This document shows, piece by piece, positions 48,539 to 58,619 of a stretch of DNA of 64,000 nucleotides. The notes beneath the pieces were generated by a model. It was given only the letters and a program-made list of their open reading frames with translations. It had not been told where the DNA came from and did not search any database. Location: contig NZ_JACSQT010000001.1 of NCBI RefSeq assembly GCF_014836495.1, forward strand, positions 372,001 to 436,000. The letters are read 5' to 3'. A program made the translations under genes and the position numbers. Each line of letters begins with the position of its first letter. Position 1 is the stretch's first letter. Source of the stretch: Cytobacillus stercorigallinarum (GTDB lineage: Bacteria; Bacillota; Bacilli; Bacillales; Cytobacillaceae).

Positions 48539-49465
48539 CTACTGTTTTCTGTCATGTAGGCGAATAATCAAGTCACTGAAAGGTTTGACAAAAGGTAGAA
48601 CGAGAAGGGAAGTGATGACATTAAAAAGGACACCGACATGAGCAAGTTGCCTATCAATCTCGTCTGTTGAAGTAATACCAAAATTTGTTAGCATTTCAAT
48701 GAATGGATAGAAGAGCAATACACCTATTATATTCAACCAAATGTGGGCATAAGCAGTTAACTTTGCTTCCTTACGTCCACCGATACTGGCGAGATAGGCA
48801 TCGGCGCAAGTGCCGATGTTGGAACCAAGCATGATAGCAATCGCTGTACTGAGGTCCATCCCACCTGCTGTTAAAAACCCCATCAGAATACCTGTAGTGG
48901 CAGTACTTGACTGAATAATCGCAGTAAGAACAATACCGGTTATAACGGCTAAGAATAGGCTTTGATCTAATGTGATAAGAAAATCTCTTATCCATGGGGT
49001 TTCTTTAATGGAAAAAGCTAAATGTTCAAACCCCCTCATCGCAGCAAATACGCAAGCGATGCCCATTAATCCAATGCCAATACTCTGAAAGGATCGCCGC
49101 CTTATTAATGCACATAACATGCCAATAATAGCAATCGGTAAAATAAAAGATTCTATATTGAAAGTAATTAACTCTGTGGTGATAGTTGTGCCAATGTTTG
49201 TCCCTAAAATAATACCAATCGTTTGGCGGAAAGTAAGTAAGTGAACAGCAACTAAACCAATGGTGATAATCATAACTGCAGAACTACTCTGCATAATAGC
49301 TGTTAAGAGGATGCCAACCATCATCCCTTTAAGCGGTGTATTTGTAAACTTTGTTAACCAGCGTTTCGTTGAATCTGCTGATAAATAGAATAGCCCTTTT
49401 CGCAATAAAGTCATGCCAAAAATAAAAACAGCAATCATTATTATAAAAATAAGAAATGAAGTCAT
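48539..49465 (-). CDS. yqeW: Na/Pi-cotransporter family protein (YqeW)
   Basis: A 308-residue membrane protein of the PF02690 family with two inverted copies of the signature: GILLTAIMQSSSAVMIITIG with GIILGTNIGTTITTELITF, and GIVLTAIIQSSTATTGILMG with AIMLGSNIGTCADAYLAS. The repeated QSS motifs are those of NptA-type sodium-phosphate carriers. ATG 49465 follows AGGAGGGAC. Lacks the C-terminal PhoU-like domain that longer relatives carry. Position after mtaB matches B. subtilis, with deoC inserted between. Confidence 0.92.
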   Translation of the reverse strand: MTSFLIFIIMIAVFIFGMTLLRKGLFYLSADSTKRWLTKFTNTPLKGMMVGILLTAIMQSSSAVMIITIGLVAVHLLTFRQTIGIILGTNIGTTITTELITFNIESFILPIAIIGMLCALIRRRSFQSIGIGLMGIACVFAAMRGFEHLAFSIKETPWIRDFLITLDQSLFLAVITGIVLTAIIQSSTATTGILMGFLTAGGMDLSTAIAIMLGSNIGTCADAYLASIGGRKEAKLTAYAHIWLNIIGVLLFYPFIEMLTNFGITSTDEIDRQLAHVGVLFNVITSLLVLPFVKPFSDLIIRLHDRKQ

Positions 49466-49601
49466 GCTTTGTCCCTCCTAGAAAAGCATATGGTGAAAAA
49501 TTGAGGGACATGCATACGAAGAATCAAAAAAATAAATAATAAAAATAAATAAGACAAACGTACATTTATCTTTAAACAGCGAAAGACTAGGTGAAATACA
49601 G

Positions 49602-49630
49602 TTGACCTCACACCGCTGTTATATTATAAT
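49602..49630 (+). promoter_or_regulatory. sigma-A promoter of rpsU-yqeY
   Basis: TTGACC at 49602-49607 and TATAAT at 49625-49630 with a 17-base spacer. Confidence 0.88.
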
Positions 49631-49694
49631 TGCAAAGTACATGGTATTCCATGTTGACATGTAAGTGTGTTGTGCTCGGAGGGAGGGAAAGAGA

Positions 49695-49868
49695 ATGTCT
49701 AAAACCGTCGTTCGTAAAAACGAATCGCTTGAAGATGCTCTTCGTCGCTTCAAACGTTCAGTATCAAAAACTGGTACTTTGCAAGAAGCAAGAAAGCGCG
49801 AATTCTACGAAAAACCAAGTATCAAACGTAAGAAAAAGTCTGAAGCTGCAAGAAAGCGCAAGTTTTAA
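49695..49868 (+). CDS. rpsU: 30S ribosomal protein S21
   Basis: A 57-residue, highly basic protein: [41 protein letters not shown]21 binds near the 3' end of 16S rRNA by the anti-Shine-Dalgarno and helps initiation. ATG 49695 follows GGAGGGAGGG; longer starts at 49665 are not supported. Operon with yqeY. Confidence 0.97.
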   Translation: MSKTVVRKNESLEDALRRFKRSVSKTGTLQEARKREFYEKPSIKRKKKSEAARKRKF

Positions 49869-49884
49869 GAGAGGGTGTATGTAA

Positions 49885-50328
49885 GTGAGTCTTCTCGAGC
49901 GTTTAAATGAAGATATGAAACAAGCGATGAGGAACAAAGAAAAAGATAAGTTAACTGTGATTCGGATGATCAAAGCTTCATTGCAAAATGAGGCGATCAA
50001 GGAAGGAAAAGATCTTACCGAGGATCAGGAACTTACTGTCCTTTCTCGCGAAGTAAAGCAACGCAAGGATTCCCTCCATGAATTTGACAAGGCAGGTCGT
50101 GAAGATCTAGTTGAAAAAATTCGTACTGAATTACAGTACGTAGAGTTATATATGCCTGAGCAGCTCTCTGATGAAGAGGTATCTGCTATCGTTAAACAAA
50201 CCATTGCCGATACAGGCGCTACATCGAAAGCTGAAATGGGTAAAGTGATGTCAGCCATTATGCCAAAGCTAAAAGGCAAGGCAGACGGTGCACTTATTAA
50301 TAAACTTGTACAACAACACCTTTCATAA
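49885..50328 (+). CDS. yqeY: GatB/YqeY domain-containing protein
   Basis: A 147-residue helical protein with the YqeY domain: [20 protein letters not shown] at the start and the GatB-tail-like [20 protein letters not shown] at the end. The domain resembles the tRNA-binding tail of amidotransferase subunit GatB, suggesting a tRNA-linked role that is not demonstrated. GTG 49885 follows GAGAGGGTG. Terminator follows. Confidence 0.92.
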   Translation: MSLLERLNEDMKQAMRNKEKDKLTVIRMIKASLQNEAIKEGKDLTEDQELTVLSREVKQRKDSLHEFDKAGREDLVEKIRTELQYVELYMPEQLSDEEVSAIVKQTIADTGATSKAEMGKVMSAIMPKLKGKADGALINKLVQQHLS

Positions 50329-50339
50329 AAAGATGTACG

Positions 50340-50377
50340 GAAAGACCGGAGCTTTCGAGCTTACGGTCTTTTTATTT
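50340..50377 (+). terminator. terminator after yqeY
   Basis: AAAGACCG-AGCT / AGCT-CGGTCTTT with a TTCG loop and five T's. Confidence 0.88.
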
Positions 50378-50550
50378 TGTCTAAAAGATGCCATACTAGG
50401 AGTAAGGTTTCTTTTTATACATATTACATAGTCACATTTTTTACTTTATGTAATCATAATCAAAATAAGTAAAGAAAAATGAAACCTTTTCACGCGCCAG
50501 CCGTATAACAATCATAGGTATTTCTGTATAAGGGGGGAGGGGAGAAGAGA

Positions 50551-51867
50551 ATGAGAAAAGCGACAATCATCCTTTCGTTTTTATGGGCATTTTTCGTCAT
50601 GATGACACCGATCAGCAAGGCTGATAACGAGGTTGTGTATGTCGTACCAATAGAAGAGACTGTTGAAAAAGGATTGCATGCTTTTATCAATAGAGCGGTG
50701 ACTACAGCTGAAGAAAATCAAGCAAGTGCGATTATTTTCGAAGTAAACACGCCTGGCGGTGAAGTAGAAGCGGCCAAGGAAATTGGCAGAGTATTATCAT
50801 CTACAAATATTAAAACGATTTCATTTGTGAATAAACAAGCATTGTCTGCTGGTGCGTATATTTCATTAAACATGGATGAGATTTATATGACGCCGGGAGC
50901 TACAATGGGTTCGGCAGCGATTATCGATCAAGAAGGTAACACAGCTGATAAAAAAGCAGTTTCAGCATGGTTATCTACTATGACGGCAGCGGCTGAACAA
51001 AGTGGGAGAGATCCAGAGATTGCTCAAGCAATGGCAGATGATTCAATCGATTTACCTGAATTAGGTGCACCGAAAGGAAAATTATTGACGTTAACAGCTA
51101 GTCAAGCAGAACAGGTGGAATATTCAGAAGGGACATTTGCTACGCAAGCAGAGCTTTTAGAACATTTAGGTTATGAAGATGCAGAGGTAAGGTCTATCGA
51201 GGCAAGTTTTGCTGAGAAAATAGCTAGATTTATCACACATCCAATCATTGTACCTATTCTTCTATCTATAGGAAGTATTGGATTACTGCTAGAGCTCTAT
51301 TCTCCTGGGTTTGGTATTCCAGGTATAATGGGACTCACAGCTCTTGGTTTATTTTTTTACGGTCATATGGTTGCTGGCTTTGCCGGGTATGAATCACTCA
51401 TTGTATTTATTATTGGAATTGGGTTAATTATCGCAGAGTTTTTCCTCCCAGGTGGTATCGCCGGAGTGTTGGGGATTGCTGCAGTAATTGGGAGTTTATT
51501 CATGGCAGGTGCTGATGTGCAACATATGGCAACCTCCATTATGATTGCGGCTATATTATCTATTGCGGTTTCTATTCTAATGGTAAAGGTGTTTGGTAAA
51601 AAAATGAAATTCTTTAAAAAACTAATTTTAAGCGATTCTACAAATACTGAAAGAGGATACATCTCAAATAAATCCCGTTCAGAGCTAATTGGAAAACAAG
51701 GCTACGCTTTAACAGGATTACGTCCATCAGGAACGATTGTCATTGAAAATGAAAGAATTGATGTCGTTAGTGAAGGTGGATTTATTAAAAAAGATGCAAA
51801 AGTGGAAGTCATCAAAGCAGAGGGCTCGAGAGTAGTCGTCCGTGAATTAACAAATTTAGATAAATAA
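50551..51867 (+). CDS. yqeZ: NfeD family membrane serine protease-like protein (YqeZ)
   Basis: A 438-residue protein with a signal/anchor (ATIILSFLWAFFVMMTPISK) and a ClpP-like protease domain. The protease domain has FEVNTPGGEVEAAKEIGRVL, KQALSAGAYISLNMDEIYM (Ser in SAGAYI) and GATMGSAAII. Several membrane helices follow, and a C-terminal OB-fold (GKQGYALTGLRPSGTIVIEN). NfeD proteins pair with flotillins and stomatins; floA comes next here. Natural cleavage targets are unknown. ATG 50551 follows GGGGGGAGGGG. Confidence 0.93.
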   Translation: MRKATIILSFLWAFFVMMTPISKADNEVVYVVPIEETVEKGLHAFINRAVTTAEENQASAIIFEVNTPGGEVEAAKEIGRVLSSTNIKTISFVNKQALSAGAYISLNMDEIYMTPGATMGSAAIIDQEGNTADKKAVSAWLSTMTAAAEQSGRDPEIAQAMADDSIDLPELGAPKGKLLTLTASQAEQVEYSEGTFATQAELLEHLGYEDAEVRSIEASFAEKIARFITHPIIVPILLSIGSIGLLLELYSPGFGIPGIMGLTALGLFFYGHMVAGFAGYESLIVFIIGIGLIIAEFFLPGGIAGVLGIAAVIGSLFMAGADVQHMATSIMIAAILSIAVSILMVKVFGKKMKFFKKLILSDSTNTERGYISNKSRSELIGKQGYALTGLRPSGTIVIENERIDVVSEGGFIKKDAKVEVIKAEGSRVVVRELTNLDK

Positions 51868-51892
51868 CCAAGTATTTTTAGGAGGTAATTGA

Positions 51893-52888
51893 ATGGAACC
51901 TATTTCTATTATGACGATCGTGATTGTGGTATTAGCCATTATTGCTCTAGCTATACTCTTCACATTCGTACCAGTTATGCTGTGGATCTCAGCATTAGCA
52001 GCCGGTGTTAAGGTAAGTATTTTCACCCTCATTGGAATGAGATTAAGACGAGTAATTCCAAGCCGTGTAATTAATCCTTTAATTAAAGCACATAAAGCGG
52101 GATTAGAAGTTCATACGAATCAACTTGAAAGCCATTATTTAGCAGGTGGTAATGTAGATAGAGTAGTAAATGCTTTAATTGCAGCGCATCGTGCCAATAT
52201 GGAATTAAGTTTTGAAAGAAGTGCGGCAATTGACTTAGCTGGTCGTGATGTACTTGAAGCAGTTCAAATGAGTGTTAACCCAAAAGTAATAGAAACACCG
52301 TTTATTTCTGGTGTAGCGATTAATGGTATCGAAGTTAAAGCAAAAGCAAAAATTACTGTAAGAGCCAATATCGACCGACTAGTCGGGGGTGCTGGAGAAG
52401 AAACAATCATTGCCCGTGTTGGTGAGGGGATTGTCTCTACCATTGGTTCTTCTACAAGACATACAGAAGTATTGGAAAACCCTGACATGATTTCACAAAC
52501 TGTTTTAGCAAAAGGTTTGGATGCTGGTACAGCATTTGAAATTCTATCCATCGATATCGCTGATGTAGACATCGGTAAAAACATTGGCGCAGAGTTACAA
52601 ACAGAGCAAGCAGAAGCTGATAAAAACATTGCCCAAGCCAAAGCGGAAGAACGCCGTGCAATGGCTGTTGCCAAAGAGCAAGAGATGAAAGCGAAAGTCG
52701 AAGAAATGAGAGCGAAAGTCGTGGAAGCAGAATCTCAAGTTCCTTTAGCAATGGCAGATGCATTAAAAAGTGGCAATATTGGTGTGATGGATTATATGAA
52801 TATCCAAAATATTGAAGCTGATACAGAAATGAGAGACTCGATTAGTAAAGTATCAGATGACTCAAAACAAGGGCCGAAGAAAGATTGA
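51893..52888 (+). CDS. floA: flotillin-like protein FloA (YqfA)
   Basis: A 331-residue membrane scaffold protein. A hydrophobic N-terminus ([20 protein letters not shown]) anchors it. The PHB-like domain includes [20 protein letters not shown], and an Ala/Glu-rich coiled coil follows ([20 protein letters not shown]). FloA organises functional membrane microdomains and affects fluidity, secretion and sporulation signalling. ATG 51893 follows AGGAGG. Middle gene of yqeZ-floA-yqfB. Confidence 0.96.
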   Translation: MEPISIMTIVIVVLAIIALAILFTFVPVMLWISALAAGVKVSIFTLIGMRLRRVIPSRVINPLIKAHKAGLEVHTNQLESHYLAGGNVDRVVNALIAAHRANMELSFERSAAIDLAGRDVLEAVQMSVNPKVIETPFISGVAINGIEVKAKAKITVRANIDRLVGGAGEETIIARVGEGIVSTIGSSTRHTEVLENPDMISQTVLAKGLDAGTAFEILSIDIADVDIGKNIGAELQTEQAEADKNIAQAKAEERRAMAVAKEQEMKAKVEEMRAKVVEAESQVPLAMADALKSGNIGVMDYMNIQNIEADTEMRDSISKVSDDSKQGPKKD

Positions 52889-52931
52889 ATGTCCTAATCG
52901 GACTCACCTCTAGAGGGGAGTGTTCTATCTC

Positions 52932-53438
52932 ATGATTGATTTTTTATTGGAAAATCCTTTATTATTGATTTTTCTTATCGGGATCATTACTTCCTTATTT
53001 GGTAAGAAAGTTAATGACCAGCAGCCGGACAAACAAAAGCAGCCACGTGGAATGTCTGTCGAAGAGCAAGAAGAAGCTAGGCGTCAGATGATGCAGGATG
53101 CTGAGAAACAAGAAGAAGTGCCACCTGTTTATGATCGCAATGAAGAGAAGCTAAAACGCTACGCGAAAGATATTGTGCAAGAAGCTAGTGTAGAAGTCTC
53201 AGATCGTAAAAAAGAAGCAGAAGAGCGACTGGCCGATTTAAGAAAACAAAAAGCAGAAGCGCAAAAACGAGCAAGTGCTTTCCTTTCAGCAACAAAAAAT
53301 AAAGATGTGGCCAATAACAAAGTAGATCAACCTAGTATGAGAGTCTCTAATAAACAATTAGTTGACGCGGTTGTTTGGTCAGAAATTCTCGGACAACCGA
53401 GATCAAGAAACCCACATCGAACGATGAAAAGAAAATAA
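52932..53438 (+). CDS. membrane-anchored coiled-coil protein (YqfB-like)
   Basis: A 168-residue protein with one N-terminal helix (MIDFLLENPLLLIFLIGIIT) and a long charged, helical region (VEEQEEARRQMMQDAEKQEE). It ends DAVVWSEILGQPRSRNPHRT, a short conserved-looking tail. It sits where yqfB lies in B. subtilis, but I cannot confirm homology by sequence. ATG 52932 follows GAGGGGAGTG. May act with the flotillin. Confidence 0.7.
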   Translation: MIDFLLENPLLLIFLIGIITSLFGKKVNDQQPDKQKQPRGMSVEEQEEARRQMMQDAEKQEEVPPVYDRNEEKLKRYAKDIVQEASVEVSDRKKEAEERLADLRKQKAEAQKRASAFLSATKNKDVANNKVDQPSMRVSNKQLVDAVVWSEILGQPRSRNPHRTMKRK

Positions 53439-53461
53439 AATTTGCTGTTGAATTCAGTGCT

Positions 53462-53511
53462 AGAACCTTCCTTTCTCTCATACATATGAGATGAAAGGGG
53501 GTTCTTTTTTT
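53462..53511 (+). terminator. terminator whose 3' arm holds the yqfC Shine-Dalgarno
   Basis: Paired segments: GAACC/GGTTC (53463-53467 and 53500-53504), CCTTTC/GAAAGG (53470-53475 and 53493-53498) and TCTCAT/ATGAGA (53476-53481 and 53486-53491). ACAT forms the loop. Seven T's (53505-53511) run directly into the yqfC ATG. AAAGGGGG at 53494-53501 is the only binding site. Confidence 0.88.
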
Positions 53512-53796
53512 ATGGCAAAAAAATGGGGAGAACGACTAAGAAGCTGGATGACAAAAAATATGGAACTTCCTCAAGATGTCATGATGGATTTGCCCCGCAT
53601 TACTATGATTGGACAAATTCATATTTATATTGAGAACCACCGCGGCTTACTTGGTTTTTCAGATAAAGAAGTAAGGTTGTTATTAGAGCATGGTCAACTG
53701 CTCATTAAAGGGAATAACTTTGTCATTAAAACAATTATGCCTGAAGAAATATTATTGCAGGGAACAATTGAGCATGTTCTTTTTGTAGCTGAGTAA
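53512..53796 (+). CDS. yqfC: sporulation protein YqfC
   Basis: A 94-residue YabP-family protein: WGERLRSWMTKNMELPQDVM, PRITMIGQIHIYIENHRGLL, then FSDKEVRLLLEHGQLLIKGN. YqfC and YqfD are made in the mother cell under sigma-E in B. subtilis and are needed for normal spore development, probably around the engulfment channel. ATG 53512 follows AAAGGGGG within the preceding hairpin. The upstream in-frame codon at 53491 lies inside that stem. Confidence 0.9.
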   Translation: MAKKWGERLRSWMTKNMELPQDVMMDLPRITMIGQIHIYIENHRGLLGFSDKEVRLLLEHGQLLIKGNNFVIKTIMPEEILLQGTIEHVLFVAE

Positions 53797-53870
53797 ATTT
53801 GATGTGGGAAGGGTCGCTATTCTATTACAGGGTTAGCGATTTCCACCTGCTCAAATATGAGGAGGATACG

Positions 53871-55064
53871 ATGAAAAATCAATGGCTCTTTTTTTTAAAA
53901 GGAATCGTCACAGTTAGGACAAGCGGTAGAGGGAGTGAAAGATTTTTAAATACTTTAACGAGAGCTGGTGTATCCGTATGGAATGTTAAAGCTCATGGAA
54001 GCCAAGTCCTTACATTTCAAATGAAGTTAGATGATTTACCGACTTTAAGACAATATGCAAGAACTGCTGACTGCAAATTTGAGTTTGTCGGTCGCAAAGG
54101 ATTGCCCTTCATGAAAAAGCGTATGCTACGTAATAGTGGGTTCTTTTTTGGGGCAATTGCTTTCTTAGTCGTTGTGATTTTGTTGTCAAATATGGTGTGG
54201 GGGATCGAAATTAAAGGCGCAAATCCAGCAACAGAATATAAGATGGAAAAAGAGTTAGAGAAAATTGGCGTAAAAAAAGGGAAACTACAATTCTTTATCG
54301 ATACACCTGAAGGTATACAACGGTATTTAACTGAAAATGTGAATGAAATTACTTGGGTCGGTGTAGAGCTGAAAGGGACAACCTATCATCTTCAAGTGGT
54401 AGAAAAAAATGAACCAAAGAAAACAGAATTGTTAAGTCCACAGCATTTAGTGGCAAAGAAAAAAGGAACGATTGTCGGTATGTTTATTGAAGAGGGAGAA
54501 GCGAAGGCGAAAATTAATGACTTTGTTAAACCAGGTCAATTATTAGTTTCCGGCCTAATTGGAAATGATGAAAAAAAGAAAATAGTGCCTGCCAAAGGAG
54601 AAGTGTTAGCGGAAACGTGGTATAAAGCGAATGTAACCTATCCATTAGAGAAAAAGTCCAACGTATACACCGGCGATCAAAAAGTAAAACACACATTGGA
54701 GCTCGGTTCATTAAAGATTCCTTTATGGGGCTTTGGAAATATAGATTTTGACCACTATGTAAAAGAAGAGGACAAGCGGCAAGTTAAATTCTTAAAATGG
54801 GAGCTACCCATTGTAATGACAAAAAATATCTACAGGGAAGCAGAAGTGATGACACAAGTTTTTAATGAAAAAGAGGCGATTTTAGAGGCGAAGAAATTAG
54901 CTAGAAGTAAGATTAAAAAGCAGCTAGATGAAGATGCTACGATTAAAGGGGAAAATGTTTTGCACCAATCGATAGAGAATGGTAAAGTTACATTATCAAT
55001 ACATTTCCAAATTATTGAGAATATTGCTGAGGAACAACCAATAATCCAAGGAGATAAAGAATGA
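53871..55064 (+). CDS. yqfD: sporulation protein YqfD
   Basis: A 397-residue protein with a soluble N-terminal domain (KNQWLFFLKGIVTVRTSGRG) and one membrane helix near residue 90 (FFFGAIAFLVVVILLSNMVW). A large extracytoplasmic part follows (KGTIVGMFIEEGEAKAKIND ... KPGQLLVSGLIG). Homologous to SpoIV-stage proteins; sigma-E dependent in B. subtilis. ATG 53871 follows GAGGAGGATACG; the frame is open back to 53799 but without a binding site. Stop overlaps the phoH start (ATGA). Confidence 0.9.
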   Translation: MKNQWLFFLKGIVTVRTSGRGSERFLNTLTRAGVSVWNVKAHGSQVLTFQMKLDDLPTLRQYARTADCKFEFVGRKGLPFMKKRMLRNSGFFFGAIAFLVVVILLSNMVWGIEIKGANPATEYKMEKELEKIGVKKGKLQFFIDTPEGIQRYLTENVNEITWVGVELKGTTYHLQVVEKNEPKKTELLSPQHLVAKKKGTIVGMFIEEGEAKAKINDFVKPGQLLVSGLIGNDEKKKIVPAKGEVLAETWYKANVTYPLEKKSNVYTGDQKVKHTLELGSLKIPLWGFGNIDFDHYVKEEDKRQVKFLKWELPIVMTKNIYREAEVMTQVFNEKEAILEAKKLARSKIKKQLDEDATIKGENVLHQSIENGKVTLSIHFQIIENIAEEQPIIQGDKE

Positions 55065-56023
55065 CAGAAGATTTAAAGACATTAAATGTGCATTTTGAAA
55101 ACCCAAATGAAGCTATTGCCCTATTAGGGAATGGCGACACAAATATTAAATTAATTGAAGAGCAATTAGCGGTATCGATTGTTACAAGAGGCGAATCTGT
55201 TTATGTTTCAGGTGAGACAGATGCTGTGGCCATTGCAGGTGACGTAATTGAGCAACTTCTCTATGTTATTAGAAAAGGTATTCAAATAAGTGGTAGGGAT
55301 ATTATTTACGCTTTGGAGATGGCAAGGAAGGGCACATTAGAATATTTCAAAGAACTTTATGAAGAAGAAATAATGAAAAATGCAAAAGGTAAGTCGATTC
55401 GAGTTAAAACTTTAGGTCAGCGCCAATATATTATGGCCATGCGACAGAAAGATTTAGTTTTTGGTATTGGTCCTGCAGGGACGGGGAAAACCTACTTAGC
55501 TGTTGTAATGGCAGTGAATGCGCTTAAGAATGGACAAGTGAAAAAGATTATTCTTACTCGTCCAGCTGTAGAAGCAGGGGAGAGCTTAGGGTTTTTACCA
55601 GGAGACTTAAAAGAAAAGGTTGATCCGTATTTACGGCCTTTGTATGATGCGCTTCACGATATACTAGGAGCAGAGCATACAGAAAGGTTAATTGAAAGAG
55701 GAACAATTGAAATTGCCCCACTTGCTTATATGAGGGGACGTACGTTAGATGATGCTTATGTTATTTTAGATGAAGCGCAAAACGCAACACAAGCGCAAAT
55801 GAAAATGTTCTTAACACGTTTAGGCTTTGGATCAAAAATGGTTATTACTGGTGACAAAAGTCAAATAGATCTTCCTCGTGGTGCTAGATCAGGTCTCGTG
55901 GTAAGTGAACAAATATTAAATGGTGTATCTGGAATAAGTTTTATTCATTTAGAACAAAGTGACGTCGTCAGACATCCACTTGTGGCAAAAATCATCCAAG
56001 CATACGAAGAAAATGCTGAATAA
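55061..56023 (+). CDS. phoH: PhoH family protein (PhoH-like ATPase)
   Basis: A 320-residue cytoplasmic ATPase. An N-terminal KH-like part (NVHFENPNEAIALLGNGDTN) precedes the P-loop GPAGTGKTYLAVVMAVNAL. LTRPAVEAGESLGFLPGDLK, YVILDEAQNAT (Walker B) and ITGDKSQIDLPRG complete the PhoH core. Linked by neighbours (ybeY, era) to RNA processing. Starts in the ATGA overlap with yqfD. Terminator follows. Confidence 0.95.
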   Translation: MTEDLKTLNVHFENPNEAIALLGNGDTNIKLIEEQLAVSIVTRGESVYVSGETDAVAIAGDVIEQLLYVIRKGIQISGRDIIYALEMARKGTLEYFKELYEEEIMKNAKGKSIRVKTLGQRQYIMAMRQKDLVFGIGPAGTGKTYLAVVMAVNALKNGQVKKIILTRPAVEAGESLGFLPGDLKEKVDPYLRPLYDALHDILGAEHTERLIERGTIEIAPLAYMRGRTLDDAYVILDEAQNATQAQMKMFLTRLGFGSKMVITGDKSQIDLPRGARSGLVVSEQILNGVSGISFIHLEQSDVVRHPLVAKIIQAYEENAE

Positions 56024-56047
56024 ATGGCTGTTTTCAGCAACACAATC

Positions 56048-56090
56048 TAAGAACAAATTCTGCTTTTGAATCAGAGTTTGTTCTTTTTAT
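56048..56090 (+). terminator. terminator after phoH
   Basis: AAGAACAAATTCTG / CAGAGTTTGTTCTT arms with a small mismatch, then TTTTAT. Confidence 0.82.
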
Positions 56091-56358
56091 CGTGACCTAT
56101 AAATGATTGAATTTTCAGGGTGCCTTAAATCATACATGCCTTATTAAAATCATCATATATGGGAAGTACTTGTAAGGTGAAATGCATATCCTAAAAGGGT
56201 GTATGGGGCGATATTTAAAGGAATGATGCGCGCTTTTGCTTGATTTCTACGGGCAATCTCCCTGGAATTACGATTGATTGTTATTTGGAGTATATGGATG
56301 AATAGGGTAAGATAGAGATGATTACAAATTGTCATCAATTAAAAATATTAGTGTAATC
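56091..56358. other. spacer before pgpH
   Basis: About 270 bases. A 61-codon minus-strand frame at 56153-56338 has no binding site and no recognisable product. Nothing else is seen. Confidence 0.5.
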
Positions 56359-56387
56359 TTGAAAAAAAACTGTTATGATTTTACATA
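56359..56387 (+). promoter_or_regulatory. probable promoter of pgpH-ybeY-dgkA
   Basis: TTGAAA (56359-56364), 17 bases, TACATA (56382-56387). The -35 is good, the -10 fair. Confidence 0.5.
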
Positions 56388-56438
56388 ATTAAGGAGAAAA
56401 GAATTTCTCAGAGATACTTAGGATTGGAGGTCTAGCTA

Positions 56439-58619
56439 ATGGATAAACTCCAGCACTACATACATAAAATTAGAAACTTATTAAAAATGACATTTGTTAG
56501 GGTTTTGCTCTTTGTTCTCCTTGGAATCATTATGTACGCAACAATGTTTTCAAATGTACGACCAGAGAAATTGGAATTAAGTCTTTTTTCTGTAGCAGAG
56601 CAAACGATTCGTTCGCCTGTTACGATTGAAGATAAAGAAAGTACCGAAAAGAAAAAGAAAGAAGCTGAAAACCAAGTTGAGGACGTTTATGTCGTAAAAA
56701 AAGAAATTGCCCAAAATCGAGTGGATCTCATTACATCAATTTTTGATACCGTTTCGGAAGTAAATGAAGATGCCACGGAGGAAAACAAGCAAGCTTCAGA
56801 AAAGGCGAAAGAAAGCGAAAAGGATGAAAAACCTAAGCTAGTTAGTCTTGATGAGAAACTTGAGCGCACAAAATCACAATTAACCGAAGAAGTGACTAAG
56901 GAAATTTCAGATACCGTATTGATCACGTTATTAGAAGCAAGCCCTAATCAATTATCCATTGCAAAGGATGTTACAATTACAGAGATTAATCACGTAATGC
57001 AACAAAGGATCCCTGCTGATGGGGTAGAAAACGCTAAAAAACGTGTGCAAGATCAAATTAGCTTAACATCACTCAATAATACTTTAAAAACTGCTATGAT
57101 AGAGCTTGGTAGGTATGCTATTTACCAGAATGAATTTTACGCTCCGGAGGAAACACAAGAGAAAAGACAAACAGCTGTTGAATCCGTTGAACCAGTCAAA
57201 ATATTACAAGGACAAATTCTTGTTGAGCAAAATCAACTTATTAGTAGGGAAGTTTATCGTCAACTTGAACTAGTAGGCATGTTAGATAGTGAAAATAGCA
57301 TCCAACCCTTTATTGGACTAGCGTTAGTTGTTCTCATCATTCTAGCAGCTACTTATTATTATTTTTATGAGCTCGATAAACCGCAAGAAGCGAAGCAAAA
57401 TTTCTTGTTAGTCTATAGTATTGTTTTCATCATTTCCTTATTACTTATGAAGGGGATTAGCTATATACAGGCATTTGAGTATTCTGATATACTCTATATA
57501 TTTCCTGCTGCAATGGGTTCGATGTTAATTAAAATCCTTATTAGTGAAAAACTGGCCCTTTATTATTCAGTGATTATTGCTATTTGTGGTTCCCTTATCT
57601 TTAATGGCTCTATTACTGGAACGTTTCATGTAACTGCTGCCATTTATATCACTTGTAGTGGAATAGCGGGCGTATTATTTTTAAGCAAACAAAACCAACG
57701 ATCAAAAATTTTACAAGCTGGCCTGCTTGTTTCTGTCGTTAATATTTTAGTGATTTTAGCATTGTTATTGCTAAGAAATGGTCAAGTGGATCTTGTAGAG
57801 TACAGTTTTTATATGGTTTCTGGATTTATATCAGCCATTTCCGCAGCTGTTCTTACAATCGGGTTCTTGCCATTTTTTGAGGCAGGCTTCGGGATCCTTT
57901 CTGCTATGAAGCTAATCGAACTATCGAGCCCTAATCATCCGCTTTTAAGGAAAATTCTAACAGAGGCGCCAGGAACATATCACCATAGTGTAATGGTTGC
58001 TAACCTGTCAGATTCTGCCTGTGAAGCTATTGGTGCCAATGGACTTCTAGCGAGAGTTGGTTGCTATTATCACGATATAGGAAAGACAAAAAGGCCACAA
58101 TTTTTTATCGAAAACCAAATAAACAAAGATAACCCACATGATAAGCTTCCGCCATTAACGAGTAAAAATATTATTATTGCACATGCGCAAGATGGTGCTG
58201 ATTTGTTAAGGAAGCATAAAATGCCAAAAGAAATTATTGACATTGCTGAACAACATCATGGCACGACTTTACTTAAGTTCTTTTACTACAAAGCAAAAGA
58301 AAGTGGAGTCGAAGTGAAAGAGGATGATTTCCGCTATCCTGGGCCAAAGGCACAAACGAAGGAATCGGCTGTGATAGGGATAGCTGATAGCGTAGAGGCA
58401 GCTGTGCGCTCTATGTCTCATCCTACTCCAGAACAAATTGATGATCTTATTCGTAAAATCATTGCTGACCGACTTCAAGATGGGCAGTTAAACGAATGCG
58501 ATTTAACATTAAAAGAGTTAGAGGTAGTTGCAAAATCATTTAACGAAACATTGAATGGAATTTTCCATTCACGAATTGAATATCCAGAAATGACGAATCA
58601 GAAGGTGACACAAGCATGA
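56439..58619 (+). CDS. pgpH: cyclic-di-AMP phosphodiesterase PgpH (7TMR-HD family, YqfF)
   Basis: A 726-residue membrane enzyme. The N-terminal helix ([20 protein letters not shown]) is followed by a large outside 7TMR-HDED sensor region. At least six further helices span roughly residues 290-480. The cytosolic HD domain has [31 protein letters not shown] and [17 protein letters not shown]. It hydrolyses c-di-AMP, so influences potassium, wall and osmotic control. ATG 56439 follows GGATTGGAGG. Overlaps ybeY by four bases. Confidence 0.95.
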   Translation: MDKLQHYIHKIRNLLKMTFVRVLLFVLLGIIMYATMFSNVRPEKLELSLFSVAEQTIRSPVTIEDKESTEKKKKEAENQVEDVYVVKKEIAQNRVDLITSIFDTVSEVNEDATEENKQASEKAKESEKDEKPKLVSLDEKLERTKSQLTEEVTKEISDTVLITLLEASPNQLSIAKDVTITEINHVMQQRIPADGVENAKKRVQDQISLTSLNNTLKTAMIELGRYAIYQNEFYAPEETQEKRQTAVESVEPVKILQGQILVEQNQLISREVYRQLELVGMLDSENSIQPFIGLALVVLIILAATYYYFYELDKPQEAKQNFLLVYSIVFIISLLLMKGISYIQAFEYSDILYIFPAAMGSMLIKILISEKLALYYSVIIAICGSLIFNGSITGTFHVTAAIYITCSGIAGVLFLSKQNQRSKILQAGLLVSVVNILVILALLLLRNGQVDLVEYSFYMVSGFISAISAAVLTIGFLPFFEAGFGILSAMKLIELSSPNHPLLRKILTEAPGTYHHSVMVANLSDSACEAIGANGLLARVGCYYHDIGKTKRPQFFIENQINKDNPHDKLPPLTSKNIIIAHAQDGADLLRKHKMPKEIIDIAEQHHGTTLLKFFYYKAKESGVEVKEDDFRYPGPKAQTKESAVIGIADSVEAAVRSMSHPTPEQIDDLIRKIIADRLQDGQLNECDLTLKELEVVAKSFNETLNGIFHSRIEYPEMTNQKVTQA

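Noticed and set aside
52264-52674. Minus-strand 136-codon frame within floA
   Set aside because: Shadow of the alanine/glutamate-rich coding strand of floA; no binding site.
56153-56338. Minus-strand 61-codon frame before pgpH
   Set aside because: No binding site or recognisable product; overlaps an AT-rich spacer.
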